From: JAWVFM01 sp963841455
Lineage (GTDB): Bacteria > Actinomycetota > Thermoleophilia > Solirubrobacterales > 70-9
NCBI GenBank assembly: GCA_963841455.1
Contig: CAWJCU010000001.1
Coordinates: 124,001 to 188,000 of the forward strand
Reading direction: 5' to 3'
DNA length: 64,000 nucleotides
Shown: positions 6,334 through 14,863 of the stretch, piece by piece
Numbering within the stretch: the stretch's first letter is position 1
How the letters are laid out: every line of letters starts with the position of its first letter
Position numbers and translations under genes: made by a program
The notes under the pieces: model-generated
The model's database searches: none
Seen by the model: the letters and a program-made list of their open reading frames with translations, nothing else
What the model was told of the DNA's origin: nothing

Positions 6334-8782
6334 TCGCGACGAGCGCCGCGTCGTCCCCCGGCACCTCGCCTGCGAAGGACTGAAGTGCAGCCTCGACCTT
6401 GGCGACCGCGGACTCCGGACGATCCGAGCCCGCGATCTCGCTGCGCAGGCGCTCCTCGCCGAACATCTCGTCGCCTGAGCGCGCGTCGGTAACTCCGTCC
6501 GTGTAGACGATCACCTGGTCCCCGGGCAAGAGCTCGACGCTCGAGGTTGTCCAATCGGGGTCGGCCAGCGCGCCCAGAAGCGGTCCCGGGACGGCCGCTT
6601 CCGACACGTTGCTCCCGCTGATGAGAAGCGGGAGCGGATGGCCAGCGGCCACGGCGTGTGCCTCGGCTGCGCCGGTCGGAGACTTCCCGAGTACCAGGAC
6701 GGCCGCGCTGCACAGGGGGGTGGGGTCGCGTTGGCGCAGGCGCCGGTTGAGGGTCGCGAGTGCGCGCAGCGGGTCGGACGTCATCGCGCCCGCGGTATGG
6801 AGAGTGTGTCGGGCCAGTGCCGTGAGCGCCGCGGCCTCCGCGCCCCGTCCCACGACGTCGCCGAGAACGACCATCCACCCGCCATCGATCTCAACCACCT
6901 CGTAGAAGTCGCCTCCGACCTCGTTCAGCTCCCCGGCTGGGCGGTACATGGTGGCCACGCGCCAGCCCGGCATGTCCGGCAGCTCCGCAGGCAGGAGGCC
7001 GCGCTGGAGCGTGCGGTTGATCTCGATCCGCATCTCCGCGATGCGCGCGTTCTCCACGGCGAGGCCCGCTCGCCTCCCGAACTCCACGGCAACCTCGAGA
7101 TCGTGTTCGTCGAAGCGGCGGGATACCGCATCGGTCCCGAACGTCAGCGCTCCAACCAGCTTGGCGCCCGCCACCATCGGGACGACGATTGTGGAGCTGA
7201 GCCTGCTCTGCGTCGCCACGGGCTCATCCCCTCGGAGAACTCGCGCGATCGGCGCGTCGGCATTGGGCTCGACGGTGTCGAGCTCGCGGAGCTCTCCGGT
7301 GATGTCACCCCGTTCGCGGTGAGAGGCGGCCGCGATGTCGACGACGCCGTCGCCACCGGGCACGCTCACCGCGCACCAGTCGGCGAACTCAGGCGTAGCG
7401 AGCTCAGCCACCCGGCGGAGTGTCTCGGCGTGGTGCCGTGACGACTGCAGCAGCTCGCCGACCCGGGCGAGCAGCCGTTGCGCGAGCTCGGCGCGCTTGC
7501 CTGCCGTGACGTCCTCGATCGTCGTGACGGCGTACAGGAGGTTGCCCTCGGGGCCGGTGATCGGCTCCACGACGACTGAGATCCAGCGCTCCTCCCGGGT
7601 CTCACGTACGAGAAGGCGGAACGTGCCTCGGAGCGGAAGCTGGCCCGCGCGGAGCGCTTCGACCACGAGGTCCTCGTCGGGAAGCCGCCGCCCGTCCTCC
7701 GCGTAGAGCTCGTAGCGGGCTACGCGCGCCTCCGATCCCGCAGCGAGGACCTCGTCGGCGTTTCGCATGCCGATCAGGTCGGCCGCGGCCTGGTTGGCGA
7801 AGACCAGCGAGCCGTTCGCCTCGTGGACGGTCACCGCCTCGGGAATCCGGTCCATGACCGCGTCCATGCGCCGCTCGACGCTCTCCAGGTCGCTGAAGAG
7901 ACCCGCGTTGTCCAGTGCGAGCGCCAGGCGGCCGCTCAGGGTCTTTACGAATGCGAGGTCGTCGCGCCCGTAGCGCCGCTTCGACCACGCGACCACCACG
8001 GTGAGGGTCCCAAGGAGGCGTCGCCGCGCGATGAGCGGGACGATGATCACCGAGCGCATTCCCAGCGACCGCATGAACTCGGTGTCCTCACCGCCGTGGC
8101 CGAGCATCTCGACCTGCGCCCGGGTCACCCGCGGCAGGAACTGGGGCACCGGCGGGATCCCGAAATCCGGGTCGCGAAGCCAGAAGGGGGTCGACGGCGT
8201 CCGCGCCCGCAGCGTCGTCTCGATGGCGGGCCAATCGGGCCGGCCGCGAACGCGCACCGCGGCCCGCGTGACCTCCCTCCTGTGAATCGCGTCGATGATC
8301 GCGACGTCGGCCGCCGCGGGAGCGATCAGCGAGACCGCGCGATCGAGCGTGCCGGCGAGCGAGAGGGACCCATCGGCGATGGCGCCGATCTGGTCGAGCA
8401 GCGTGAGCCTGCCGGTGAACGCGCGCGAGCCCTCCCGCATCCACGCGGTGAGAATGGCCAACGAGCCCCCGATCACCAACACGGTGAGGCGGACCCAATA
8501 ATCGAGGTCGGCGAAGTTGTGGTGCCACTCGGGACTCGCGACGGCGAGCATGAAGGCGAGGGCGACGAGGATCACTGCGGGAGTCAAGCCCCCGACAATT
8601 GCGGCTGCGAACGCACCAAGGACATAGGAGCCCGGAACCGTCACCCTCGTGCTGAGCAAGACGTCGGCGACGAGGATCGGGATCAGGATCGCGAGGCCGA
8701 CCGCGAGACCAAGCCGCAGCTCGCGCCGCGGGGTTCCCATCATGGTCGCGAGGAAGGGCCTTCTTCCCGTGATGCTGGTCAT
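6230..8782 (-). CDS. Membrane-bound GAF-PAS-GAF SpoIIE/PP2C serine phosphatase
   Basis: An 850-residue sensor phosphatase. Order: four hydrophobic segments (about 23-115), GAF (about 145-300, with VIIVPLIARRRLLGTLTVVV), PAS (about 305-430, MDRIPEAVTVHEANGSLVFA), a second GAF (about 445-600) and a SpoIIE/PP2C domain (about 620-820) with GGDFYEVVEI, VVLGDVVGRGAEAA and the acidic metal ligands VIVYTDGVTDAR and PGDDAALVAI. It should dephosphorylate a STAS antagonist in response to a signal sensed by the GAF/PAS part. It is the RsbU/RsbP counterpart for the STAS proteins at 1 or 5653. The C-terminal 35 residues after the catalytic domain are low-complexity. Confidence 0.93.
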   Translation of the reverse strand: MTSITGRRPFLATMMGTPRRELRLGLAVGLAILIPILVADVLLSTRVTVPGSYVLGAFAAAIVGGLTPAVILVALAFMLAVASPEWHHNFADLDYWVRLTVLVIGGSLAILTAWMREGSRAFTGRLTLLDQIGAIADGSLSLAGTLDRAVSLIAPAAADVAIIDAIHRREVTRAAVRVRGRPDWPAIETTLRARTPSTPFWLRDPDFGIPPVPQFLPRVTRAQVEMLGHGGEDTEFMRSLGMRSVIIVPLIARRRLLGTLTVVVAWSKRRYGRDDLAFVKTLSGRLALALDNAGLFSDLESVERRMDAVMDRIPEAVTVHEANGSLVFANQAAADLIGMRNADEVLAAGSEARVARYELYAEDGRRLPDEDLVVEALRAGQLPLRGTFRLLVRETREERWISVVVEPITGPEGNLLYAVTTIEDVTAGKRAELAQRLLARVGELLQSSRHHAETLRRVAELATPEFADWCAVSVPGGDGVVDIAAASHRERGDITGELRELDTVEPNADAPIARVLRGDEPVATQSRLSSTIVVPMVAGAKLVGALTFGTDAVSRRFDEHDLEVAVEFGRRAGLAVENARIAEMRIEINRTLQRGLLPAELPDMPGWRVATMYRPAGELNEVGGDFYEVVEIDGGWMVVLGDVVGRGAEAAALTALARHTLHTAGAMTSDPLRALATLNRRLRQRDPTPLCSAAVLVLGKSPTGAAEAHAVAAGHPLPLLISGSNVSEAAVPGPLLGALADPDWTTSSVELLPGDQVIVYTDGVTDARSGDEMFGEERLRSEIAGSDRPESAVAKVEAALQSFAGEVPGDDAALVAIMRSPGPPARAADRARADLEETAPDRPRGPAPAQ

Positions 8783-8893
8783 CTCGCCTACCGCGAACTC
8801 TAGGTGACGCGCGGCGAAACCTCGGCCCTCGCATGTAGTCCCCCCGCACCGGGTAGCCCGCTACCGCGGGTATCCTCGCTCCGCCTAGGCGCA

Positions 8894-9718
8894 ATGGCCT
8901 CAGATCAAGCCACCATGCGACTCGTACTCCCGGCCCGTCCGGAGAACGTCGGGCTCGTGCGCCATACCGTCGCGGGCCTCGCCGAGGCGGCCGGGATGGA
9001 CGAGACGGGCGTCGCCGACGTGAAGGCGGTGACCTCCGAGGCGTGCGTCAACGCCGCGGTTCACGCCTACGACGGAGGCGAGCCGGGGCCGATGGAGATC
9101 ATCGTCTCCGTCGGGGAGGCGTTCGAGATCGTCATCCGCGATTTCGGCAGCGGGTTCCGCCCGCGAATCTCGGTGCCGAGCGAGGAGTCGAGCCTTCGCC
9201 TCGGGCTGCCGCTGATCGCAACGCTCGCGGCTTCGTTCGAGCTGCGCGGCAACCCCGGAGGCGGCACGGAGCTGCGCATCGCGATGGCGATGCCGAGCGA
9301 CGAGGACGGCGACGGGCGCGCAGGGCCCGAGCGGGTGGCCGAGTCACGCGACGACACCGTCGTCTCAGTCGGGGACTTCGACGTCGCGCCGCTCGTCGTC
9401 TCGCGCATCCTCTCGTCCATTGCCGCCCGGGTCGACCTCTCCGTCGACAAGCTCTCCGACGCGATCCTCCTCGGCGACGCCATCGCGGGCGGGTCGCCTG
9501 ACGGCTTCGTCGACGGCCGGGTCCAGGTAGCGGTGACCGATGTGGAGCGGGGGATCGCCGTGAAGGTTGGGCCCCTGCGAGACGGCGCGGCTGAGCGCCT
9601 CCTCGGCGCGCTCGACGTGCCGGCGCTGGGCGCCTCGCTTCAGAAGCTCGCCGACGACGTGCGGGTCGAGGACTCGGCCGGCGGCGAGCACCTGATGTTC
9701 ACGATCTCGGAGCGCTAG
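8894..9718 (+). CDS. RsbW-like anti-sigma kinase with a second, degenerate HATPase-like half
   Basis: A 274-residue protein from the ATG at 8894; the 30 residues possible upstream look non-coding. The first half (1-135) is an HATPase_c_2 domain: VKAVTSEACVNAAVHAYDGG is the N-box with Glu and Asn, IVIRDFGSGF the G1 box and NPGGGTELRIAM the G2 box, as in SpoIIAB/RsbW, which phosphorylate STAS proteins and bind sigma factors. The second half (about 150-274) repeats the fold pattern (VDLSVDKLSDAILLGDAIAG, then VQVAVTDVERGIAVKV, then GGEHLMFTIS) but lacks the N-box Glu/Asn, suggesting a pseudo-kinase half. Its stop shares CTAG with the convergent SigB-like gene. Confidence 0.85.
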   Translation: MASDQATMRLVLPARPENVGLVRHTVAGLAEAAGMDETGVADVKAVTSEACVNAAVHAYDGGEPGPMEIIVSVGEAFEIVIRDFGSGFRPRISVPSEESSLRLGLPLIATLAASFELRGNPGGGTELRIAMAMPSDEDGDGRAGPERVAESRDDTVVSVGDFDVAPLVVSRILSSIAARVDLSVDKLSDAILLGDAIAGGSPDGFVDGRVQVAVTDVERGIAVKVGPLRDGAAERLLGALDVPALGASLQKLADDVRVEDSAGGEHLMFTISER

Positions 9719-10485
9719 CCCCGGCCCGAAGCCGCGGGCCCTCCCTCGGAGACCTCCTCGCGCAGACGCTCGAGCGCGCCGCGCAGAATCCGCGACACGT
9801 GCATCTGCGAGTGGCCGATCTTCTGGGCAATCTGCGATTGCGTCATGTCGTCGACGAATCGGTAGCGGAGGACGAGTCGCTCTCGCTCGCTCAGCGCCGG
9901 TAGGCCCGTCGCGATGGTCGTCCGCTGCTCCACCGTCTCGTAGCCCGCCTCCTCGGTGCCGATCCGGTCCCCGATCGTCATCTCGTCGACCTCGCCGCCC
10001 ACCGGCTGCTCGGTCGACATCGTCCGCCGTGCGTCGCCGGCGGCAAACGCCTCGAGCACCTCGTCCTCGGATAGGTCGAGCGCGGCCGCGATCTCACGGA
10101 TGGTCGGCGAGCGTTCGAGCTCACCGGTGAGCTTCTTGATCGCCTCGTCGACCTTGCTCACCCGCTCCTGGAGCCCGCGCGGAAGCCTCAGGTTCCAGAC
10201 GCGGTCCCTGAAGTGACGCCGCAGCTCGCCGAGAACGGTAGGGGCTGCGAAGGCGATGAACGGGATGCCGCGCTCGGGGTCGAACCGGTCGATGGCGTTG
10301 ACGAGGCCGAGGCTCGCGACCTGGATGAGATCTTCGGTCGGCTCGCTGCCGCCACGGTAGCGCAGCGCCATGCTGCGAGCGAAGGGCATGTAGCGGCGAA
10401 CCAGCTCCTCGCGCACCTCCGGCTCACGCAGGCGGTGGTAACGCTCGAGGAGCTGCTCGTCGCGCGCCAACCTCAATTCAGTCAT
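9715..10485 (-). CDS. SigB/SigF/SigG-family RNA polymerase sigma factor
   Basis: A 256-residue group 3 sigma factor. Region 2: RRYMPFARSMALRYRGGSEP and EDLIQVASLGLVNAIDRFDP, then GIPFIAFAAPTVLGELRRHF. Region 3: LPRGLQERVSKVDEAIKKLT with SPTIREIAAALDLSEDEVLE. Region 4: LPALSERERLVLRYRFVDDM and TQSQIAQKIGHSQMHVSRIL, the -35 helix-turn-helix. This is the stress/sporulation type controlled by RsbW-like kinases. The gene is convergent with the kinase gene and the two share four bases (9715-9718) rather than forming the usual rsbW-sigB operon. Two promoters of its expected type are seen in the window (10668 and 27815). Confidence 0.93.
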   Translation of the reverse strand: MTELRLARDEQLLERYHRLREPEVREELVRRYMPFARSMALRYRGGSEPTEDLIQVASLGLVNAIDRFDPERGIPFIAFAAPTVLGELRRHFRDRVWNLRLPRGLQERVSKVDEAIKKLTGELERSPTIREIAAALDLSEDEVLEAFAAGDARRTMSTEQPVGGEVDEMTIGDRIGTEEAGYETVEQRTTIATGLPALSERERLVLRYRFVDDMTQSQIAQKIGHSQMHVSRILRGALERLREEVSEGGPAASGRG

Positions 10486-10569
10486 CCCGATGATTCTGAC
10501 TGGCGGCGCACCAGTAAAGGAGGAAGGAGGGGCCCGACGAAGGGCCGGGCCCCTCCCTCACTCACAGGG

Positions 10570-10603
10570 GCGCGGGGGCGTTCTCCGTGGGTCGCCCCCG
10601 CGC
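10570..10603. repeat. Perfect 11-bp inverted repeat between divergent genes
   Basis: GCGCGGGGGCG (10570-10580) and CGCCCCCGCGC (10593-10603) around a 12-base loop, in the spacer between the SigB-like gene and the BrkB gene. It could be a regulator site or an RNA hairpin; a terminator makes little sense between divergent genes. Confidence 0.4.
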
Positions 10604-10667
10604 GGCTGTCATCCCTGACGGTGGCTGCCTCGCGCAGAGCGGTACCCGGTTTTGGCGCCGTCAAACC

Positions 10668-10692
10668 GTTTCGCCGCCGAATGCGCGGGTAG
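10668..10692 (+). promoter_or_regulatory. SigB-type promoter of the BrkB gene
   Basis: GTTT (10668-10671), 15 bases, then GGGTAG (10687-10692). This matches the known SigB/SigF consensus (GTTT, 14-16 bases, GGGTAT) and is identical in spacing and hexamers to the site at 27815. It lies beside the SigB-like gene. The start would be at about 10699, on the GTG at 10700. Confidence 0.6.
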
Positions 10693-10699
10693 CCGACGG

Positions 10700-11620
10700 G
10701 TGGTGTCCCACCCCTCCAGCCCGGCCAGATCGACATCGACCGTGGCGCGCGCGGCATTGGCGCGGGCGAACGGCGCCGGCTTCACCGACCTCGCCGCGAG
10801 CCTCGCCTACTACTCGGCGCTCTCGATCTTCCCGACCGTCGCAGCGCTCGTCGCGCTTCTCGGCCTCTTCGGCAGCGAGGCAACCGCGCAGACCCTGCTC
10901 CACGCGGCCTCGCAGGTCGGGCCGAGCTCCACCGCTGACACCCTGAGGCCCGCCATCAACGGGCTCGTCCGATCCAACGGCGAGGCGGGTGTGGCCGCAG
11001 CGATCGCATTCGCCGCGGCCCTCTGGGCGAGCTCGGGCTACGTCGGCGGCTTCATCCGGGCGGCGAACGCGATCCACGGCGTGCAGGAGCGGCGCTCGAC
11101 GATCAAGGTCCGCGCGCTTCAGGTCGGTCTCGCCTTGGTGAGCGTCGCGATCCTGGCCCTGATGATGGTCGCGATTGGCCTCAGCGGCCCCCTCCTCGAC
11201 TCGGCCGCGAGCTCCCTGGGGATCGGCTCGACGGGCCGGACGGTCTTCGAGATCGTCCGCTGGCCTCTCCTGGCACTCGCGGGCGGGACTGCGATCGCCA
11301 TCCTCTCCCGCTACGGGCCCGACCTCGACCCACGGCCCTGGAGGGCGGTTATCGGCGGCACCGCGTTCGCCCTCATCGTTTGGCTCCTCGCGTCGGGCGC
11401 GTTCGCCCTCTACGTCGCGACGTTCGCCTCCTACGAGGCAACCTACGCGACCCTCGCGGGCGCGATCGTCTTCCTGATCTGGCTCTGGATCTCGAACCTC
11501 GCCCTTCTGGCGGGAATCGCGCTCAACGCCGAGCTCGCCCTGCGCATCACGGACGAGCGCCAGTCCGGCGCGCGAGGCCCCGCCGACCGCCCGCTCACCA
11601 ACCCGGTCGAGCCGGCCTGA
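10700..11620 (+). CDS. YihY/BrkB family inner-membrane protein
   Basis: About 306 residues with the family hallmark GAGFTDLAASLAYYSALSIFPT followed by six predicted membrane helices (around 50-70, 110-130, 155-180, 200-215, 235-255 and 265-285) and FLIWLWISNLALLAGIALNA near the end. The family is often mislabelled ribonuclease BN; a transport or export role is suspected but not proven. The frame is open from a TTG at 10652, but the SigB-type promoter at 10668-10692 would place transcription start at the GTG at 10700, implying leaderless translation there or use of the GTG at 10742. The promoter makes it a candidate member of the general stress regulon. Confidence 0.88.
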   Translation: MVSHPSSPARSTSTVARAALARANGAGFTDLAASLAYYSALSIFPTVAALVALLGLFGSEATAQTLLHAASQVGPSSTADTLRPAINGLVRSNGEAGVAAAIAFAAALWASSGYVGGFIRAANAIHGVQERRSTIKVRALQVGLALVSVAILALMMVAIGLSGPLLDSAASSLGIGSTGRTVFEIVRWPLLALAGGTAIAILSRYGPDLDPRPWRAVIGGTAFALIVWLLASGAFALYVATFASYEATYATLAGAIVFLIWLWISNLALLAGIALNAELALRITDERQSGARGPADRPLTNPVEPA

Positions 11621-11630
11621 ACCAGTACCC

Positions 11631-11668
11631 GGGCGACTTCACCACCTAGGCGGTGGTGAAGTCCGCCC
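11631..11668. repeat. Hairpin repeat, copy 1 (ACTTCACCACC type)
   Basis: Arms GGGCGACTTCACCACC and GGTGGTGAAGTCCGCCC around a 5-base loop, with a one-base bulge. It follows the BrkB stop and may end its transcript, but the same arm sequence recurs at 19475 and 20343, so it is a repeat family, not a one-off terminator. Confidence 0.7.
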
Positions 11669-11720
11669 GCAACACCGAAGTGACGCGGCGGGGCCGGCCG
11701 AGGGCTATCTTCCACGCGGC

Positions 11721-12203
11721 ATGCCAGGGAAGCTCCGCAAGGGACTGCGCGGTCGCCCCGCGGCCGCGACCCTCACCCTCGTCGCTGCCCTTCTTGTCGT
11801 CCTGGCCGCCGGCCTGGTGACCGCCGCGGGCTCGACCAAGCCGCACGTCATCAAGGGCACGGCTCACGCCGACCATCTCGTCGGCACCCGCGGTGCCGAC
11901 ATCATCAAGGGCGGCGGCGGCTTCGATCGCATCAACGGCCGAGACGGTGCGGACACCCTCCTCGGCGGCGCCGGCGGGGCCGTCCTCGTCGGCGGCCCGG
12001 GACGGGACGAGTTCAACTCCGTCGCGGGCAAGCCCGTGGACGGGCAGGGACGCGACGTCATCCGGGCGCGCGACGGCACCCGTGACGTCATCAACTGCGG
12101 TCCGGGGAGGGACGTCGCCTACGTCGACCGCGTGGAGGATGGCGTTTATGACTGCGAACGGGTGGTCAAGCCGACCTCCGGACAGAAACGGGGCCCGGGT
12201 TGA
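11721..12203 (+). CDS. Secreted RTX-like calcium-binding repeat protein
   Basis: A 160-residue protein with an N-terminal signal segment (AATLTLVAALLVVLAAGLVT) and a short array of hemolysin-type nonapeptides: GTRGADIIKGGGGFDRINGR, DGADTLLGGAGG and GGPGRDEFN. Such GGxGxDxxx turns bind Ca2+ in parallel beta-roll proteins outside the cell. The array is short and ends with a Cys pair (VINCGPGRDVAYVDRVEDGV, then YDCE) that may form a disulphide. It is the first gene of a run of secreted proteins: its TGA overlaps the TTG start of the phosphoesterase by four bases, which implies translational coupling. Confidence 0.8.
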   Translation: MPGKLRKGLRGRPAAATLTLVAALLVVLAAGLVTAAGSTKPHVIKGTAHADHLVGTRGADIIKGGGGFDRINGRDGADTLLGGAGGAVLVGGPGRDEFNSVAGKPVDGQGRDVIRARDGTRDVINCGPGRDVAYVDRVEDGVYDCERVVKPTSGQKRGPG

Positions 12204-13702
12204 GCTCGCGGTCGGAGGAGCGACCGCGGGACGAGGCCGAGGAGCGCCTCGCGGCGGAGCACCCCACGGAGCACCTGCGGCGGCGCGAGTTCCTGGCTCG
12301 CACCGCGGCCCTCGCCGGCGCCGCGGGCATCGGCGCGGCGCTCCCGCTCAACACGCTCGTGGCGGAGGCGGCCAAGCGCCAGATCCGAGCGCCCTACCCG
12401 AGCCCGCGCAACCTCCCGATCGACCACTTCGTCGTGATGATGATGGAGAACCGCTCGTTCGACCACTACCTCGGGTGGCGCCATGACGTCGACGGGCGAC
12501 AGGCCGGCCTCTCCTACCCGGACGACTCCGGCAAGAGGCACGCGACGCATCCGCTCGCGCCCGACTTCCAGGGCTGCGGCTTCAAGGACCCCGACCACTC
12601 CTGGGGCGGGGCGCGCGAGGAGTACAACCACGGCAAGCTCGACGGGTTCTTCAAGGCGAACGACGATTTCGCGATCGGCTACTACGTCGAGAAGGACCTT
12701 CCGTTCCTGCCGGCGTTGGCGCAGGCTTTCACGGTCTACGACCGCTACTTCGCCGCGCTCCTCGGTCCGACCTATCCCAATCGCCACTACCAATGGGGGG
12801 CGCAGTCGGGCGGCCAGATCGACAACGTGATCCCGGCAGGGTCGCTCGGGAACCAGTGGGAGACGATCTTCGACCGGGCGAGCGCCGCCGGTGTCTCCGT
12901 CGCCTACTACTTCACGGACATCCCCTTCGCGGCGCTGTATGGCGCTCGCGCTCTCCCGTGGATACGGCCGATCGCTGAGTTCTACGCCGATGCAGCGACC
13001 GGGAACCTGCCCAACATCGCCTTCGTCGATCCGGGCTTCCAGTTCGAGGACCAGGGCCTTTCGACCGACGAGCACCCGCATGCCGACCCGCGGGTGGGCC
13101 AGTTCCTCATGTCCGAGGTCGTGAAGGCGTTCGTCGCCTCGCCGAACTTCCGCCGCGGTGCGATGGTCGTGAACTACGACGAATGGGGCGGGTTCTATGA
13201 CCACGTGAGCCCGATGGCGGTTCCGGACGACAGGTCGTCCCGCAAGCTCTCGAAGAGCTTCGGCATCACCGGCTTCCGGACGCCCGCGGTCGCGATCTCG
13301 CCCTGGGCCCGCCGCGGCCACGTGAGTCACGCGGCGATGACCCACGTCTCGATTCTGAAGCTGATCTCCTACCGGTTCGGGCTCGGGTATCTGAACACGC
13401 GCCACCGCTACTCCTCCGACATCGGCCGGACCTTCGACTTCTCGAAGCCCAGCTACGACGTGCCGAACCTGCCGAGCCCGGCGCCTCGCGTGCCCACCGC
13501 CTGCTCGCCGAAGACCTTCCCCGCCGTGACTCGCAACGCGCGCTCGGAGGGGCCCGAGCTCGCCGACATCGCCGAATATGCGGAGAGCCTTGGCTTCGAC
13601 GTGCAGCCGCCAACCCCGGAGCGCGTCTTCGCCCACCCCGGGAGGATGCGGGACTTCGGCCCCGCGTGGCGGCGCGCGGCCCGAGAGGGAGACGACCAAT
13701 GA
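12200..13702 (+). CDS. Tat-exported phosphoesterase (phospholipase C / acid phosphatase family)
   Basis: A 500-residue member of the PF04185 phosphoesterase family. A twin-arginine signal (LRRREFLARTAALAGAAGIG) ends before AEAAKRQ. The catalytic part starts with IDHFVVMMMENRSFDHYLGW, where Glu-Asn are metal and nucleophile-region residues, and continues with YPNRHYQWGAQSGGQ, ADPRVGQFLMSEVV and the metal site VVNYDEWGGFYDHV. Substrates in this family are phospholipids or phosphomonoesters. The start is TTG in a TTGA overlap with the RTX-like gene, and its stop overlaps the next gene as ATGA. Folded export through Tat fits metal loading in the cytoplasm. Confidence 0.9.
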   Translation: MSSRSEERPRDEAEERLAAEHPTEHLRRREFLARTAALAGAAGIGAALPLNTLVAEAAKRQIRAPYPSPRNLPIDHFVVMMMENRSFDHYLGWRHDVDGRQAGLSYPDDSGKRHATHPLAPDFQGCGFKDPDHSWGGAREEYNHGKLDGFFKANDDFAIGYYVEKDLPFLPALAQAFTVYDRYFAALLGPTYPNRHYQWGAQSGGQIDNVIPAGSLGNQWETIFDRASAAGVSVAYYFTDIPFAALYGARALPWIRPIAEFYADAATGNLPNIAFVDPGFQFEDQGLSTDEHPHADPRVGQFLMSEVVKAFVASPNFRRGAMVVNYDEWGGFYDHVSPMAVPDDRSSRKLSKSFGITGFRTPAVAISPWARRGHVSHAAMTHVSILKLISYRFGLGYLNTRHRYSSDIGRTFDFSKPSYDVPNLPSPAPRVPTACSPKTFPAVTRNARSEGPELADIAEYAESLGFDVQPPTPERVFAHPGRMRDFGPAWRRAAREGDDQ

Positions 13703-14842
13703 GGGTCCGGATCGCGGCCCTCGCGCTAGCTTTTGCCGCTGGGCTCGGGGCCTTCGCCGCCGCTTCGCCGGCGGCCCCGAAGGCTCCGCGGAAGCGCGCC
13801 GCACATCAAGCACGTCTTCATCATCGTGTTCGAGAACGAGGACGCCTCGACCACGTTCGGCCCGAAGTCTGAGGCGCCGTACCTGGCGAGGACGCTGCGC
13901 GCGAAGGGCGAGTTCCTCCCGAACTACTACGGCATCGGGCACAACAGCCTCGACAACTACATCGCCATGGTCAGCGGGCAGGCGCCGAACCCGCAAACCC
14001 AGGCCGACTGCCCGATCTTCAGCAACTTCCTCCCGGGCACCAGCGCGCCGGACGGCCAGGTCCTCGGCACCGGTTGCGTCTACCCGGTGGGGGCGCAGAC
14101 CGTGGCAAACCAGCTCGAGGACTCGGGGTTCACCTGGAAGGGCTACATGCAGGACATGAACGCGGGCACTCCCAAGGGCAAGTCACAGGTGACCTGCCGG
14201 CACCCCGCGATCGGCGCTCCGGACGACACCGAGAGCGCACGCAAGGGCGATCAGTACGCGGCGCGCCACAACCCATTCGTCTACTTCCATTCGATCATCG
14301 ACTCGCCCACCTGCAACCGCAACGACATCGACCTCACCAACCTGCGCGGTGACCTGAAGCGGGAGCGAAAGACCCCCAACTACTCGTTCATCACGCCGAA
14401 CCTCTGCGACGACGGCCACGACGAGCCCTGCGTGAACGGCAAGCCCGGCGGGCTCGTGAGCGCGAACCTATTCCTGCGAAAGTGGGTGCCAAGGATCCGG
14501 CGCTCCCCCGCCTACCGCCACCGCGGGCTCTTGATCGTCACCTTTGACGAGGCGGAGACGAGCTCAGACTCGAGCGCATGCTGCAACGAGAAGCCGGGGC
14601 CCAACGTCGTTCCTCCCGACACTCCCGGCGGCCTCGATCCCGGACCCGGGGGAGGGCGCACCGGAGCCGTTCTGGTCTCGCCCTGCATCAAGGCCGGGAC
14701 GGTGAACAGGACCCCATACAACCACTACTCGCTGCTGCGCTCGATCGAGGACAACTTCAGCCTCCCGCACCTCGGCTACGCCGGGCAGGCGGGCCTTGAG
14801 GCGTTCGGTGCCAAGACGCTGAATCGGCGCCGCTGCCGCTAA
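13699..14842 (+). CDS. Second secreted phosphoesterase, frameshifted after the signal peptide
   Basis: From the ATG at 13699 (ATGA overlap with the upstream phosphoesterase) a Sec signal peptide is read: MRVRIAALALAFAAGLGAFA, then AASPAAPKAPRKR. Near 13803 the sense moves one frame over and continues HIKHVFIIVFENEDASTTFG, the start of a PF04185 phosphoesterase core, to the stop at 14842, with YYGIGHNSLDNYIAMVSGQA, LLIVTFDEAET and YNHYSLLRSIEDNF. The mature part is intact (about 345 residues), so a single-base error or a recent mutation is more likely than an old pseudogene. It is a divergent paralogue of the previous gene. Confidence 0.75.
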
Positions 14843-14863
14843 TCCACCTGTCACACTTCGCAC

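Noticed and set aside
6027..6878. Reverse frame with Gly/Ser repeats (GSGSGSVTGSGEGSGS)
   Set aside because: Lies in another frame of the SpoIIE phosphatase 3' region; the repeats mirror the Pro/Glu codons of the forward frame and there is no start or signal peptide.
8850..8874. GGGTAG and GGGTAT before the anti-sigma kinase gene as SigB promoters
   Set aside because: Neither has a GTTT-like element at 14-16 bases; left unannotated although autoregulation would be expected.
12146..13996. 616-codon reverse frame
   Set aside because: Antisense shadow of the Tat phosphoesterase, which has a full signal peptide and family motifs on the forward strand.
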